Shown here: positions 53,012 to 60,717 of the stretch, piece by piece
Layout of the letters: the number at the start of each line of letters is the position of its first letter
Position numbering within the stretch: the first letter of the stretch is position 1
Assembly (NCBI RefSeq): GCF_001429295.1
Contig: NZ_LMJL01000012.1
Coordinates: 1,048,005-1,112,004 of the forward strand
DNA: 64,000 nucleotides
Direction of reading: 5' to 3'
Source: Flavobacterium sp. Root935
Lineage (GTDB): Bacteria; Bacteroidota; Bacteroidia; Flavobacteriales; Flavobacteriaceae
Position numbers and translations under genes: made by a program
Notes under the pieces: model-generated
Databases searched by the model: none
Seen by the model: only the letters and a program-made list of their open reading frames with translations
What the model was told of the DNA's origin: nothing

Positions 53012-54160
53012 ATGAAGTTTAAATTTTTATTTTTATTTTGCTTAGCAATAGTTAATATTCAAGCTCAAACTAAAAAACCCGCAGCAAGACCTGCTGCAAA
53101 AGCAAAAACAACAACTGCAGCAAAACCTGCTGCTAAGCCAAATACAAATCCTAACGAAGGGATTTTTGCTACAATTTCAACTTCAAAAGGAGATATTGTT
53201 GTTTCTTTAGAATACACAAAAGCACCCGTAACTGTTGCCAACTTTATCACTTTGGCAGAAGGAACAAATCCTTATGTAAAAGTGGAAAAATTAAAAGGGA
53301 AGCCATTTTATGATGGTTTAAAATTCCATAGAGTAATTAACGATTTTATGATTCAAGGTGGTGATCCGCAGGGAACTGGGGCTGGAGATCCAGGATATTC
53401 ATTTAAAGATGAATTTGTTGCAGAATTGAAATTTGAAAAAGGCGGTGTTTTGGCAATGGCAAATTCTGGGCCTGCTACAAACGGAAGCCAATTTTTCATT
53501 ACACATAAAGACACGCCATGGTTAAACGGTAAACATACTATTTTTGGTCATGTAGTTTCTGGAATGGACAATGTCAATAAAATTGTTCAAGATGATATCA
53601 TGAACAAGATTACCATTACACGCAAAGGCGCAGCAGCAAAAAAGTTTGATGCTGTAAAAGTTTTTAGTGATGAAATGAAAAAAGGTGAAGCTAAAAAAGA
53701 AGAGGCTAAAAAAGTAGTTGCTGCCAAAGCTGCTTATTTTACTGCAACAAAAGCAAAAGCTACAGCAACTGCATCTGGTTTAAAATATGTTATTACCAAA
53801 AAAGGAACTGGTGTAAAAGGCGCTGAAGGTTCAAATATCTACTTTCATTATGCTGGATACTTCGAAGATGGTACTTTATTCGACAGCAGTATTGCTGAAG
53901 TTGCAAAAGCTTACGGTAAGTATGATGCAAACAGAGATGCACAAGGTGGATACAAAGCTTTTCCTTTTACAGTTGGTAAAAAAGACGGAATGATTCCTGG
54001 TTTTATTGAAGCTCTTGATATGATGACAGACGGAGAAAAAGCTATTTTCTTTCTTCCTTCTAACTTAGCGTATGGCGAAAAAGGAGCTGGCGGCGTAATT
54101 CCTCCAAATGCAACTTTAGTTTTTGAAATTGAAACTTATCAAAATCAGCCAACTAAATAA
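53012..54160 (+). CDS. Cyclophilin-FKBP fusion peptidyl-prolyl isomerase (secreted)
   Basis: A 382-residue paralogue of the preceding gene. It has a cleavable signal peptide instead of a lipobox (FLFLFCLAIVNIQAQT) and an Ala/Lys/Pro-rich linker before the cyclophilin domain (KFHRVINDFMIQGGDPQGTG, NGSQFFITHKDTPWLNGKHT). A Lys/Glu/Ala-rich stretch near 225-240 follows, then the FKBP domain (MIPGFIEALDMMTDGEKAIF, PSNLAYGEKGAGGVIPPN). The pair probably arose by tandem duplication. It is the last gene of the operon, and a strong terminator follows. Confidence 0.93.
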   Translation: MKFKFLFLFCLAIVNIQAQTKKPAARPAAKAKTTTAAKPAAKPNTNPNEGIFATISTSKGDIVVSLEYTKAPVTVANFITLAEGTNPYVKVEKLKGKPFYDGLKFHRVINDFMIQGGDPQGTGAGDPGYSFKDEFVAELKFEKGGVLAMANSGPATNGSQFFITHKDTPWLNGKHTIFGHVVSGMDNVNKIVQDDIMNKITITRKGAAAKKFDAVKVFSDEMKKGEAKKEEAKKVVAAKAAYFTATKAKATATASGLKYVITKKGTGVKGAEGSNIYFHYAGYFEDGTLFDSSIAEVAKAYGKYDANRDAQGGYKAFPFTVGKKDGMIPGFIEALDMMTDGEKAIFFLPSNLAYGEKGAGGVIPPNATLVFEIETYQNQPTK

Positions 54161-54190
54161 TAACTAGAATTCAATTTCTATTAAATACAA

Positions 54191-54222
54191 AAAAACATCA
54201 AAAGTATCTTTTGATGTTTTTT
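54191..54222 (+). terminator. Intrinsic terminator of the gldI operon
   Basis: AAAACATCAAAAG pairs perfectly with CTTTTGATGTTTT around a 3-nt loop, then TTTG TTTT. Confidence 0.92.
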
Positions 54223-54340
54223 GTTTTAAGAGCATGTAAAACTTTAAAGAATTATTATTTTGAACATTGAAAATCAACTGTTTTCATTATTAAGTTCACG
54301 ATTTTGCCTTTATTTCTATTAAATCCTAAACAAAATAGCT

Positions 54341-54348
54341 TACCTTTG
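54341..54348 (+). promoter_or_regulatory. Putative promoter of the DMT transporter, TACCTTTG
   Basis: A perfect TAnnTTTG box about 30 bp upstream of the ATG at 54379. No clear -33 TTG is in place. Confidence 0.45.
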
Positions 54349-54378
54349 CCGGCTTTAATTTTTTAAAACAAGTAAATT

Positions 54379-55287
54379 ATGAAGTCGCAAAATAATGTAT
54401 TAAAAGGTGTTTTTCTGGTTGCTCTAGGTGCTACTACATACGGAATGCTGGCAACATTTGTAAAAATGGCTTATTCTGAAGGATATACAACCGCAGAAGT
54501 TACGACATCACAATTTATTTATGGAATTACAGGAATTCTACTAATCAATCTTTTTCAAAGGATAAAAAATAAAAATCAAGCTGTAAAAGCGACTCCAAAA
54601 AATATTTTCAGTTTAATGCTTGCCGGAACTTCATTAGGAATGACAAGTTTATTTTACTATTTGGCTGTAAAATTTATTCCAGTTTCTATCGGGATCGTTT
54701 TATTAATGCAGACTGTGTGGATGGGCGTTTTATTAGAAATGATTTTAGAAAAAAAACTGCCTTCTAAACAAAAAGTCATTGCAGTTTTAATTGTGCTTTT
54801 TGGAACTGTTTTAGCGACAAATATCATTAACAATGACATACAACTAGACTGGAGAGGTTTGGTTTGGGGAATCTTGGCCGCTGCGTCTTTTACCACAACT
54901 ATGTTTACTGCAAATCGTGTTGCTACAGAAATTTCATCGGCTCAAAGAAGTCTTTATATGCTTTTGGGCGGTTCTATTATTGTTTTTTCATTTGCCTTTG
55001 CAACTCAGGTTACCGCATTTAATTTCGAAATTTTCTTAAAATGGGGAATTGTGCTGGCTTTATTTGGCACCATAATTCCGCCTATGTTAATGAATATTGG
55101 TTTTCCTCTTACTGGTATAGGACTTGGAAGTATTGTTTCTGCCTTAGAATTACCCGTTTCTGTGATGATGGCGTACGTTTTATTGAATGAAAAAGTTATC
55201 TTCTCTCAATGGGTTGGAATTGTTTTAATTATACTGGCCATAATTATTATGAACGTAAATTTCAAGTCAAAAAATAGCCGAATTTGA
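54379..55287 (+). CDS. DMT-superfamily (EamA) transporter
   Basis: A 302-residue membrane protein with about ten helices in two EamA repeats (LGATTYGMLATFVKMAYSEG; FIPVSIGIVLLMQTVWMGVL; SIVSALELPVSVMMAYVLL; WVGIVLIILAIIIMNV). Members export amino acids or other metabolites; the substrate is unknown here. It is the first of several small transport genes with loose spacing. Confidence 0.9.
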   Translation: MKSQNNVLKGVFLVALGATTYGMLATFVKMAYSEGYTTAEVTTSQFIYGITGILLINLFQRIKNKNQAVKATPKNIFSLMLAGTSLGMTSLFYYLAVKFIPVSIGIVLLMQTVWMGVLLEMILEKKLPSKQKVIAVLIVLFGTVLATNIINNDIQLDWRGLVWGILAAASFTTTMFTANRVATEISSAQRSLYMLLGGSIIVFSFAFATQVTAFNFEIFLKWGIVLALFGTIIPPMLMNIGFPLTGIGLGSIVSALELPVSVMMAYVLLNEKVIFSQWVGIVLIILAIIIMNVNFKSKNSRI

Positions 55288-55364
55288 GCATTATTAAAAA
55301 AAGATCTTCTGTAATGTAATAATTGTTAATTTTTTTATAAATTCGTGGTAAACAATCAATTATT

Positions 55365-55721
55365 ATGAGTTTACCCTGGCATTTATATTTAATGGCTTTA
55401 TTGTATATACTTGCTGGAATTAATCATTTTAGAAAACCTGGGATGTACATAAGAATCATTCCTCCCGCATTTAAAAACCCAAAATTAATAAATAATTTAA
55501 GCGGAGCTGCCGAGATCATTTTAGGCATTCTCCTTATTTTACCTGCGACAACAACTTTCGCCGCCTGGGGAATTATAGCCTTACTTATAGCTGTTTTTCC
55601 TGCAAATATCTACATGTTACAAAATAAAAAAGCAGGTTTTGGTTTACCATTATGGATTTTATTTGTACGTTTGCCCTTACAAATTGTTTTAATTTATTGG
55701 GCATACCAATATACATTCTAA
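55365..55721 (+). CDS. DoxX-like membrane protein
   Basis: A 118-residue protein with four hydrophobic segments. YILAGINHFRKPGMYIRIIP and LSGAAEIILGILLILPATTT are typical of the DoxX/DoxX-like family of small inner-membrane proteins. Function is unknown; some members link to redox or thiol stress. It lies 24 bp upstream of the aquaporin gene. A TAAATTCG box (55338-55345) may be its promoter. Confidence 0.85.
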   Translation: MSLPWHLYLMALLYILAGINHFRKPGMYIRIIPPAFKNPKLINNLSGAAEIILGILLILPATTTFAAWGIIALLIAVFPANIYMLQNKKAGFGLPLWILFVRLPLQIVLIYWAYQYTF

Positions 55722-55745
55722 CATTAACCATTAAATTATTTTATC

Positions 55746-56468
55746 ATGAAAAAATTATTTGCTGAGTTTTTCGGAACTTATTGGCTTGTTTTTGGAGGCT
55801 GCGGAAGTGCCATATTTGCTGCCGGTTTTCCAGAATTAGGAATCGGTTTTGCCGGTGTTGCACTTGCTTTTGGTCTGACAGTAGTGGCAATGGCTTATGC
55901 AGTTGGACACATTTCTGGAGGACATTTTAATCCTGCAGTTTCTTTTGGATTATGGGCAGGAGGAAAATTTCCAATTAAAGATCTTATCCCATATATAATA
56001 GCTCAATGTATTGGAGCTATAGCTGCAGCTGGTACATTGTATACAATCGCTTCTGGAAAAGCTGGTTTCGTAATTGACAACACTAAAGCTGGAGCATTTG
56101 CATCAAATGGTTTTGGAGCGTTTTCTCCTGACGGCTATTCTTTACAAGCTGCTTTTATTGCCGAATTTGTTCTTACCTTGTTCTTTATTTTAATTATTCT
56201 TGGTGCAACAGACAAATTTGCTAATAGTAATTTTTGCGGTATTGCGATTGGTTTAACACTAACTGTAATCCATTTAGTTAGTATTCCAATTACAAATACT
56301 TCTGTAAATCCTGCAAGATCACTTTCTCAGGCAGTTTTTACGGGAGGCGAACCATTATCTCAAGTCTGGCTTTTTTGGGCAGCTCCAATTTTGGGTGCAA
56401 TAGCAGCAGGATTTATCTATAAGAATTTATTACAGCAAGAGGGAGAACCTGAAAAAATAGTTTTATAA
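55746..56468 (+). CDS. aqpZ: Aquaporin Z
   Basis: A 240-residue water channel with six helices. The two NPA boxes are GGHFNPAVSFG and TSVNPARSLSQ, the arginine after the second NPA being part of the selectivity filter. The N-terminus AEFFGTYWLVFGGCGSA is typical of AqpZ. It passes water across the inner membrane. It is followed by a perfect 15-bp-stem terminator. Confidence 0.95.
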   Translation: MKKLFAEFFGTYWLVFGGCGSAIFAAGFPELGIGFAGVALAFGLTVVAMAYAVGHISGGHFNPAVSFGLWAGGKFPIKDLIPYIIAQCIGAIAAAGTLYTIASGKAGFVIDNTKAGAFASNGFGAFSPDGYSLQAAFIAEFVLTLFFILIILGATDKFANSNFCGIAIGLTLTVIHLVSIPITNTSVNPARSLSQAVFTGGEPLSQVWLFWAAPILGAIAAGFIYKNLLQQEGEPEKIVL

Positions 56469-56508
56469 TTAGTTAATAATAATTATAAATTAGCCTATAA
56501 TTAATTTC

Positions 56509-56552
56509 AAAAGAGAAAATCAAATATATTTATAATTGATTTTCTCTTTTTT
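56509..56552. terminator. Intrinsic terminator after aqpZ
   Basis: AAAAGAGAAAATCAA (56509-56523) pairs perfectly with TTGATTTTCTCTTTT (56536-56550) around a 12-nt AT loop. Confidence 0.88.
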
Positions 56553-56605
56553 GCTTTGGATAAAATCGATAAGAAAACAGTATTTCAAATCAAATATTTA
56601 TATTT

Positions 56606-57433
56606 ATGAACGAAATTATTTCTTACTTCAGTACGATTCCATCTTCTCATAGAAGTTTGATTCTAGTTGGCGGTATAACCATTTTCTGGTTGATTGAAAA
56701 CTCTTTCCCGCTGTTCCGAATGCAGTATAAAAAATGGCCGCATGCGGGAATAAATTTCTTTTTTACCTTCACCACTATCGTTGTCAATTTTATTTTAGCA
56801 TTTATTCTAATTAGAACCGCGGCATGGACAATTGAACATAATTTTGGTCTTTTGCAATGGCTGCCTGAAATGCCAATGTGGCTTTATACCATAATTGGTT
56901 TATTACTTCTGGATTTAATTGGAGCGTATCTCGCCCATTTAGTAGAACATAAAGTAAAATTTCTTTGGCAGTTTCACTTGGTGCATCATACCGATACTTG
57001 GATCGATACCACGACTGCGAACAGACATCATCCCGGCGAAAGCGTTGTTCGTTTTATATTTACCACTTTAGGAGTTTTAATAATCGGAACACCAATGTGG
57101 ATGGTATTTCTTTATCAATCTTTATCAGTTATCGCTTCACAATTTAACCATGCCAACATTTCGCTTCCCGAAAAATTAGATGTTTTCTTGAGTTATTTTA
57201 TCGTTTCTCCAAATATGCATAAAGTACATCATCATTATGTACTGCCATATACGGACAGTAATTATGGAAATATTTTTTCTGTTTGGGACAGAATTTTCGG
57301 AACTTTTACTTATCTGCCCAAAGAACAACTTATTTATGGTGTAGATACACATATGCAGCCTGAGGAAAATAACAAATTGAAGAATCTGCTAAAAATTCCA
57401 TTTCAAAAATCAAGATCTTTCAAAAACAGTTAA
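56606..57433 (+). CDS. Sterol desaturase/fatty-acid hydroxylase family protein
   Basis: A 275-residue membrane protein with four or five helices and the di-iron histidine boxes of the family: HLVEH, FHLVHHTD, a TANRHHPGES segment, and MHKVHHHYVLP. These enzymes use O2 to hydroxylate or desaturate lipids. The substrate in flavobacteria may be a carotenoid, sphingolipid or fatty acid; sequence alone does not tell. It is monocistronic. Confidence 0.9.
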   Translation: MNEIISYFSTIPSSHRSLILVGGITIFWLIENSFPLFRMQYKKWPHAGINFFFTFTTIVVNFILAFILIRTAAWTIEHNFGLLQWLPEMPMWLYTIIGLLLLDLIGAYLAHLVEHKVKFLWQFHLVHHTDTWIDTTTANRHHPGESVVRFIFTTLGVLIIGTPMWMVFLYQSLSVIASQFNHANISLPEKLDVFLSYFIVSPNMHKVHHHYVLPYTDSNYGNIFSVWDRIFGTFTYLPKEQLIYGVDTHMQPEENNKLKNLLKIPFQKSRSFKNS

Positions 57434-57554
57434 AATCACTAAAAAAAGTGTACTTTACTGAAACAACTTATTAATTTTTTTTTTAATATTGATACAGAAA
57501 TTGAAAATCAATCTATTAATCATTAACACCCTATTTTGAATTAATTTTCACGAG

Positions 57555-57833
57555 ATGAAAAAGAGTAACCGTAAAGAATTGACTTGGGAGCAAACTGAAA
57601 AACTTGTTTCGTTAGCTTTAGAAGAAAGAAATCCATTCGAAATTATAAAAAAAGAATTTGGATTAGCAGAAAAAGAAGTCTTGGAGATCATGAAGAAGAA
57701 AATGCCTCTTGAAAAATTTGAAATGTGGAAAAAGAAGGCAGTAGCAAACAAACCAAAACCAAAACCAGTAAAAATAGATGATTTTGATGAAGATTTGGAC
57801 GGAAAATATTATATAAAAAATAAACTAGACTAA
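57555..57833 (+). CDS. TIGR03643/DUF2805-family small protein
   Basis: A 92-residue basic cytoplasmic protein. LTWEQTEKLVSLALEERNPFEII, split by a short turn from FGLAEKEVLEIMKKKM, is a helix-turn-helix-like fold typical of this family. The tail is Lys/Pro-rich then acidic (DDFDEDLDGKYYIKNKLD). Possibly DNA-binding; function unknown. A hairpin follows. Confidence 0.8.
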   Translation: MKKSNRKELTWEQTEKLVSLALEERNPFEIIKKEFGLAEKEVLEIMKKKMPLEKFEMWKKKAVANKPKPKPVKIDDFDEDLDGKYYIKNKLD

Positions 57834-57838
57834 ACTAG

Positions 57839-57867
57839 AGCTCCTGTTTTTCAGGAGTTTTTTTTTA
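57839..57867 (+). terminator. Intrinsic terminator after the TIGR03643 gene
   Basis: AGCTCCTG pairs with CAGGAGTT around a T-rich loop and runs into a long T-tract. Confidence 0.85.
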
Positions 57868-57943
57868 TTTCTAAATTAATGTAATTTTTTTAGTAACTTT
57901 TCTATGTTTTTTGTGACAAATACAAATAACTAAACATATACAT

Positions 57944-59800
57944 ATGAAAAAAATACTTTACACCTTAGCTCTAGCGGTAACATTTTGGAGCTGTAAAACA
58001 GGTAGCACTGGAGCCGCAAAAAGCAATACCGTAGAGGTTAACATCAATTTGACTGATGTTAAAGACGATAAAGTTTTGGTGACCGTTACTCCGCCAGCCA
58101 TTAAAACAGATGAAATTGTTTATAGCATTCCTAAAACAGTTCCAGGTACTTATTCTACAGATAATTATGGAAAATATTCTGAAGACTTTAAAGCATTTGA
58201 TGCTAAAGGAGCCGCTCTTACTGTAAAAAGAATAGATGATAATTCTTGGTCGATTTCTAATGCAAAAGCATTAAAAAAGGTAACGTATTTAGTAAACGAT
58301 ACTTTTGATACTGAAAAAGGAACTGGATTTGGTAATGATGATGTTTTCTCTCCCGCAGGGACTAACATTGATGCCGGGAAAAATTTTATGGTTAATACCC
58401 ATGGTTTTGTGGGGTATTTTCAAAATAAATTAGATGTTCCTTACAAAGTTACAATTACACATCCTGAAACACTTTGGGGCGCTACTTCTATGACAGATGA
58501 AGATGCAAGCAATACATCTGATGTATTTAAAACTTCTCGTTATGCAATTTTAGTAGAGAATCCAATTATGTATTCTAAACCTGATTACACTACATTTAAT
58601 GTAAACGGGATGGATATTTTGATTGCTGTATACTCTCCTACTGGAAAATTTACTGCAGAAAGTATCACACCAGAAATGAAAACGATGATGACGGCACAGA
58701 AAAACTTTTTAGGGAAAGTAAACTCTACTAAAAAGTACAGTGTTTTAGTTTATCTATCAAGCATGGCAAAAGACGATGCACATGGTTTTGGAGCATTAGA
58801 GCATCCTACAGCTACAACAGTAGTTCTTCCAGAATCAATGCCAAAAGAAAAATTGGTTGAGACTATGAAAGATGTTGTTTCGCACGAATTCTTCCATATT
58901 GTTACGCCATTGACAATTCACTCAAAAGAAATTCAGTATTTTGATTATAACGCACCTAAAATGTCTGAGCATTTATGGATGTATGAAGGTGTAACAGAAT
59001 ACTTTGCAAATCTTTTCCAAATCAACCAAGGTTTAATTGATGAAGCAGAATTTTACACTCGTATTGCTGATAAAATTCAACAATCTAAACAGCTAAACGA
59101 TACTATGTCATTTACTTTGATGAGTAAAAATGTATTAGAGCAACCGTATAAAGACCAATACCTAAACGTATATCAAAAAGGAGCTTTAATCGGAATGTGT
59201 ATTGATATTATCATTAGAGAGAAAAGCAACGGAGAAAGAGGTATTCTTGACTTAATGCATAAATTATCTACTGAATATGGTATTGAAAAACCATTTAATG
59301 ATGATGAGCTTTTTGCAAAAATTACTTCATTAACATACCCAGAAGTGGGCGAATTCTTGAACAAATATGTAGCAGGAACTACTCCAATTCCTTACGATTT
59401 CTATTTGGCTAAAGTTGGTGTTACCAAAGCAACTGAGAAAAAACCTGGAAGTGTTTTCATAAAAGGACAAAATCCATATATCACTATTGATAAAGCTACT
59501 AAAGAAATCGCTGTTCGTTCTGATATCGAAACCAATGAATTCTTTAAAAACTTAAACTTAAAAGGCGGGGATAAAATTCTAACTGTTAATAACAAACCAT
59601 ATTCTTTAGATAATATCTACGATTTGATTACTGAAAGTGAAAACTGGAAAGAAAATGATCCTATTACTCTGAAAGTAAAACGCGGTACTAAAGAAGAAAC
59701 AATTAAAGGAACTGTAAAATTACCATACGAAGAGTCTGAAACTTTTAAAGCAACTGATGCTTCAAAAGATAAACTTAAAAATGCATGGCTAAAAGGATAA
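57944..59800 (+). CDS. M61-family (glycyl aminopeptidase-like) metallopeptidase, lipoprotein
   Basis: A 618-residue lipoprotein, lipobox TFWSC (Cys17). The N-terminal beta domain (to about 190) is followed by the zinc peptidase domain: VSHEFFHIVTPL with HEFFH at 314-318, then LWMYEGVTEYFANLF carrying the third ligand. A PDZ domain lies at about 515-595 (FKNLNLKGGDKILTVNNKPY). M61 members are exported aminopeptidases with a preference for small N-terminal residues. It probably acts on periplasmic or external peptides. It ends at a clear terminator. Confidence 0.93.
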   Translation: MKKILYTLALAVTFWSCKTGSTGAAKSNTVEVNINLTDVKDDKVLVTVTPPAIKTDEIVYSIPKTVPGTYSTDNYGKYSEDFKAFDAKGAALTVKRIDDNSWSISNAKALKKVTYLVNDTFDTEKGTGFGNDDVFSPAGTNIDAGKNFMVNTHGFVGYFQNKLDVPYKVTITHPETLWGATSMTDEDASNTSDVFKTSRYAILVENPIMYSKPDYTTFNVNGMDILIAVYSPTGKFTAESITPEMKTMMTAQKNFLGKVNSTKKYSVLVYLSSMAKDDAHGFGALEHPTATTVVLPESMPKEKLVETMKDVVSHEFFHIVTPLTIHSKEIQYFDYNAPKMSEHLWMYEGVTEYFANLFQINQGLIDEAEFYTRIADKIQQSKQLNDTMSFTLMSKNVLEQPYKDQYLNVYQKGALIGMCIDIIIREKSNGERGILDLMHKLSTEYGIEKPFNDDELFAKITSLTYPEVGEFLNKYVAGTTPIPYDFYLAKVGVTKATEKKPGSVFIKGQNPYITIDKATKEIAVRSDIETNEFFKNLNLKGGDKILTVNNKPYSLDNIYDLITESENWKENDPITLKVKRGTKEETIKGTVKLPYEESETFKATDASKDKLKNAWLKG

Positions 59801-59816
59801 TTTCTTTTTCAAATAT

Positions 59817-59850
59817 AAAAAAACCGACAAGTGATTGTCGGTTTTTTTGT
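59817..59850 (+). terminator. Intrinsic terminator after the M61 gene
   Basis: AAAAACCGACAA pairs with TTGTCGGTTTTT around a short loop, then T's. Confidence 0.92.
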
Positions 59851-59854
59851 TTTT

Positions 59855-59945
59855 GTCATTGCGAGGAACGAAGCAATCTCATCCTGAATATCTATTTTTT
59901 AATTAGAACTTATATTAATGCGGTTGCTTCGTTCCTGGCAATGAC
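59855..59945. repeat. MITE-like palindromic element (GTCATTGCGAGGAACGAAGC)
   Basis: 91 bp with 24-bp terminal inverted repeats (left GTCATTGCGAGGAACGAAGC..., right complement ending CAATGAC) and an AT-rich centre. The same terminal sequence is a common intergenic repeat in many bacteria. No coding capacity. Confidence 0.75.
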
Positions 59946-59966
59946 TATGCTTATGTTTTTAAAGTT

Positions 59967-60410
59967 TTATTTCTTCACTGGAAACTTCCAGTCAAATTCG
60001 TCTTTGTTATTGATAATCGCTCCGATTTCGAATTTTACAACCTCATCAAATTCTGTTTGGAGAATAAACCAATTGTCTTCGTTGAAATAATTCTCGAAAG
60101 TATCAAAAGTTTCCTGATTGTATTTCGTAATACCTTTAGTGGCTAAATCTTTCTTTACATCAGCAATTTTTCTTCCGATTAATTTGAATCCGAAAACTTC
60201 TAAATCAGTACTTGAAGCGACAATGTATCCTAATTTCAAATCTTCTTCTTCATAAAAAGTCAATCTGATTTTGTTTGCATTGTACACAAAAATCACATTG
60301 TCATCTTCGTCTTTATAGTTTTTATCAGGTTTTCCTAAAACAGCTGTTACATCATTCTGCTTCATTCCGAAAAGCAGTTTATCAATTCCTGATTTTAAAT
60401 TTATTTTCAT
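59967..60410 (-). CDS. Conserved hypothetical protein
   Basis: A 147-residue cytoplasmic protein with no signal peptide. It begins LKSGIDKLLFGMKQNDVTAV, then LGKPDKNYKDEDDNVIFVYN, EDLKLGYIVASSTDLEV, KLIGRKIADVKKDLATKGI and NWFILQTEFDEVVKFEIGAI. The LFGM/V.LG.P start with beta strands resembles BamE-like or outer-membrane-assembly folds, but I do not recognise a family. It is flanked by palindromic repeats on both sides. A short A-rich stretch precedes the ATG at 60410. Confidence 0.7.
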   Translation of the reverse strand: MKINLKSGIDKLLFGMKQNDVTAVLGKPDKNYKDEDDNVIFVYNANKIRLTFYEEEDLKLGYIVASSTDLEVFGFKLIGRKIADVKKDLATKGITKYNQETFDTFENYFNEDNWFILQTEFDEVVKFEIGAIINNKDEFDWKFPVKK

Positions 60411-60458
60411 ATTTAATTGTCTTTATTTGAAATGCAAATTTCGTGAAGTTTTTTAATT

Positions 60459-60717
60459 ATTTGCCACGAATTCACGAATTATACTAATTAATTTGAATTA
60501 TCAGGCTTTGTAAACTCATTTGTCAGCTGAGCGAAGCGAAGCCTCTTATTAACTGCAAAAGCCCTTCGACTTCGCTCAGGGTGACAGTGATATTAAAACC
60601 TAACAGGTTTTAAAAAACCTGTTAGGTTGGTATTTCCATGAGTAAACCTTAAACTTAATACCTTAGCACCTTAGTATCTTAGAATCTTAGAATCTTAGAA
60701 TCTCAACACCTTAATAA
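60459..60717. repeat. Composite intergenic repeat cluster
   Basis: Four elements fill this gap. The first is GCCACGAATTCACGAATT (60462-60480). The second is a palindromic element with ends TGTCAGCTGAGCGAAG and CTTCGCTCAGGGTGACA (60521-60586). The third is a near-perfect hairpin AACCTAACAGGTTT / AAACCTGTTAGGTT (60597-60628). The fourth is a CTTAGAATCTTAGAATCTTAG array (about 60653-60713). No gene is visible. Confidence 0.65.

Noticed and set aside
59785..60090. 101-codon frame after the M61 gene
   Set aside because: It spans a terminator, a palindromic repeat and the 3' end of the opposite gene.
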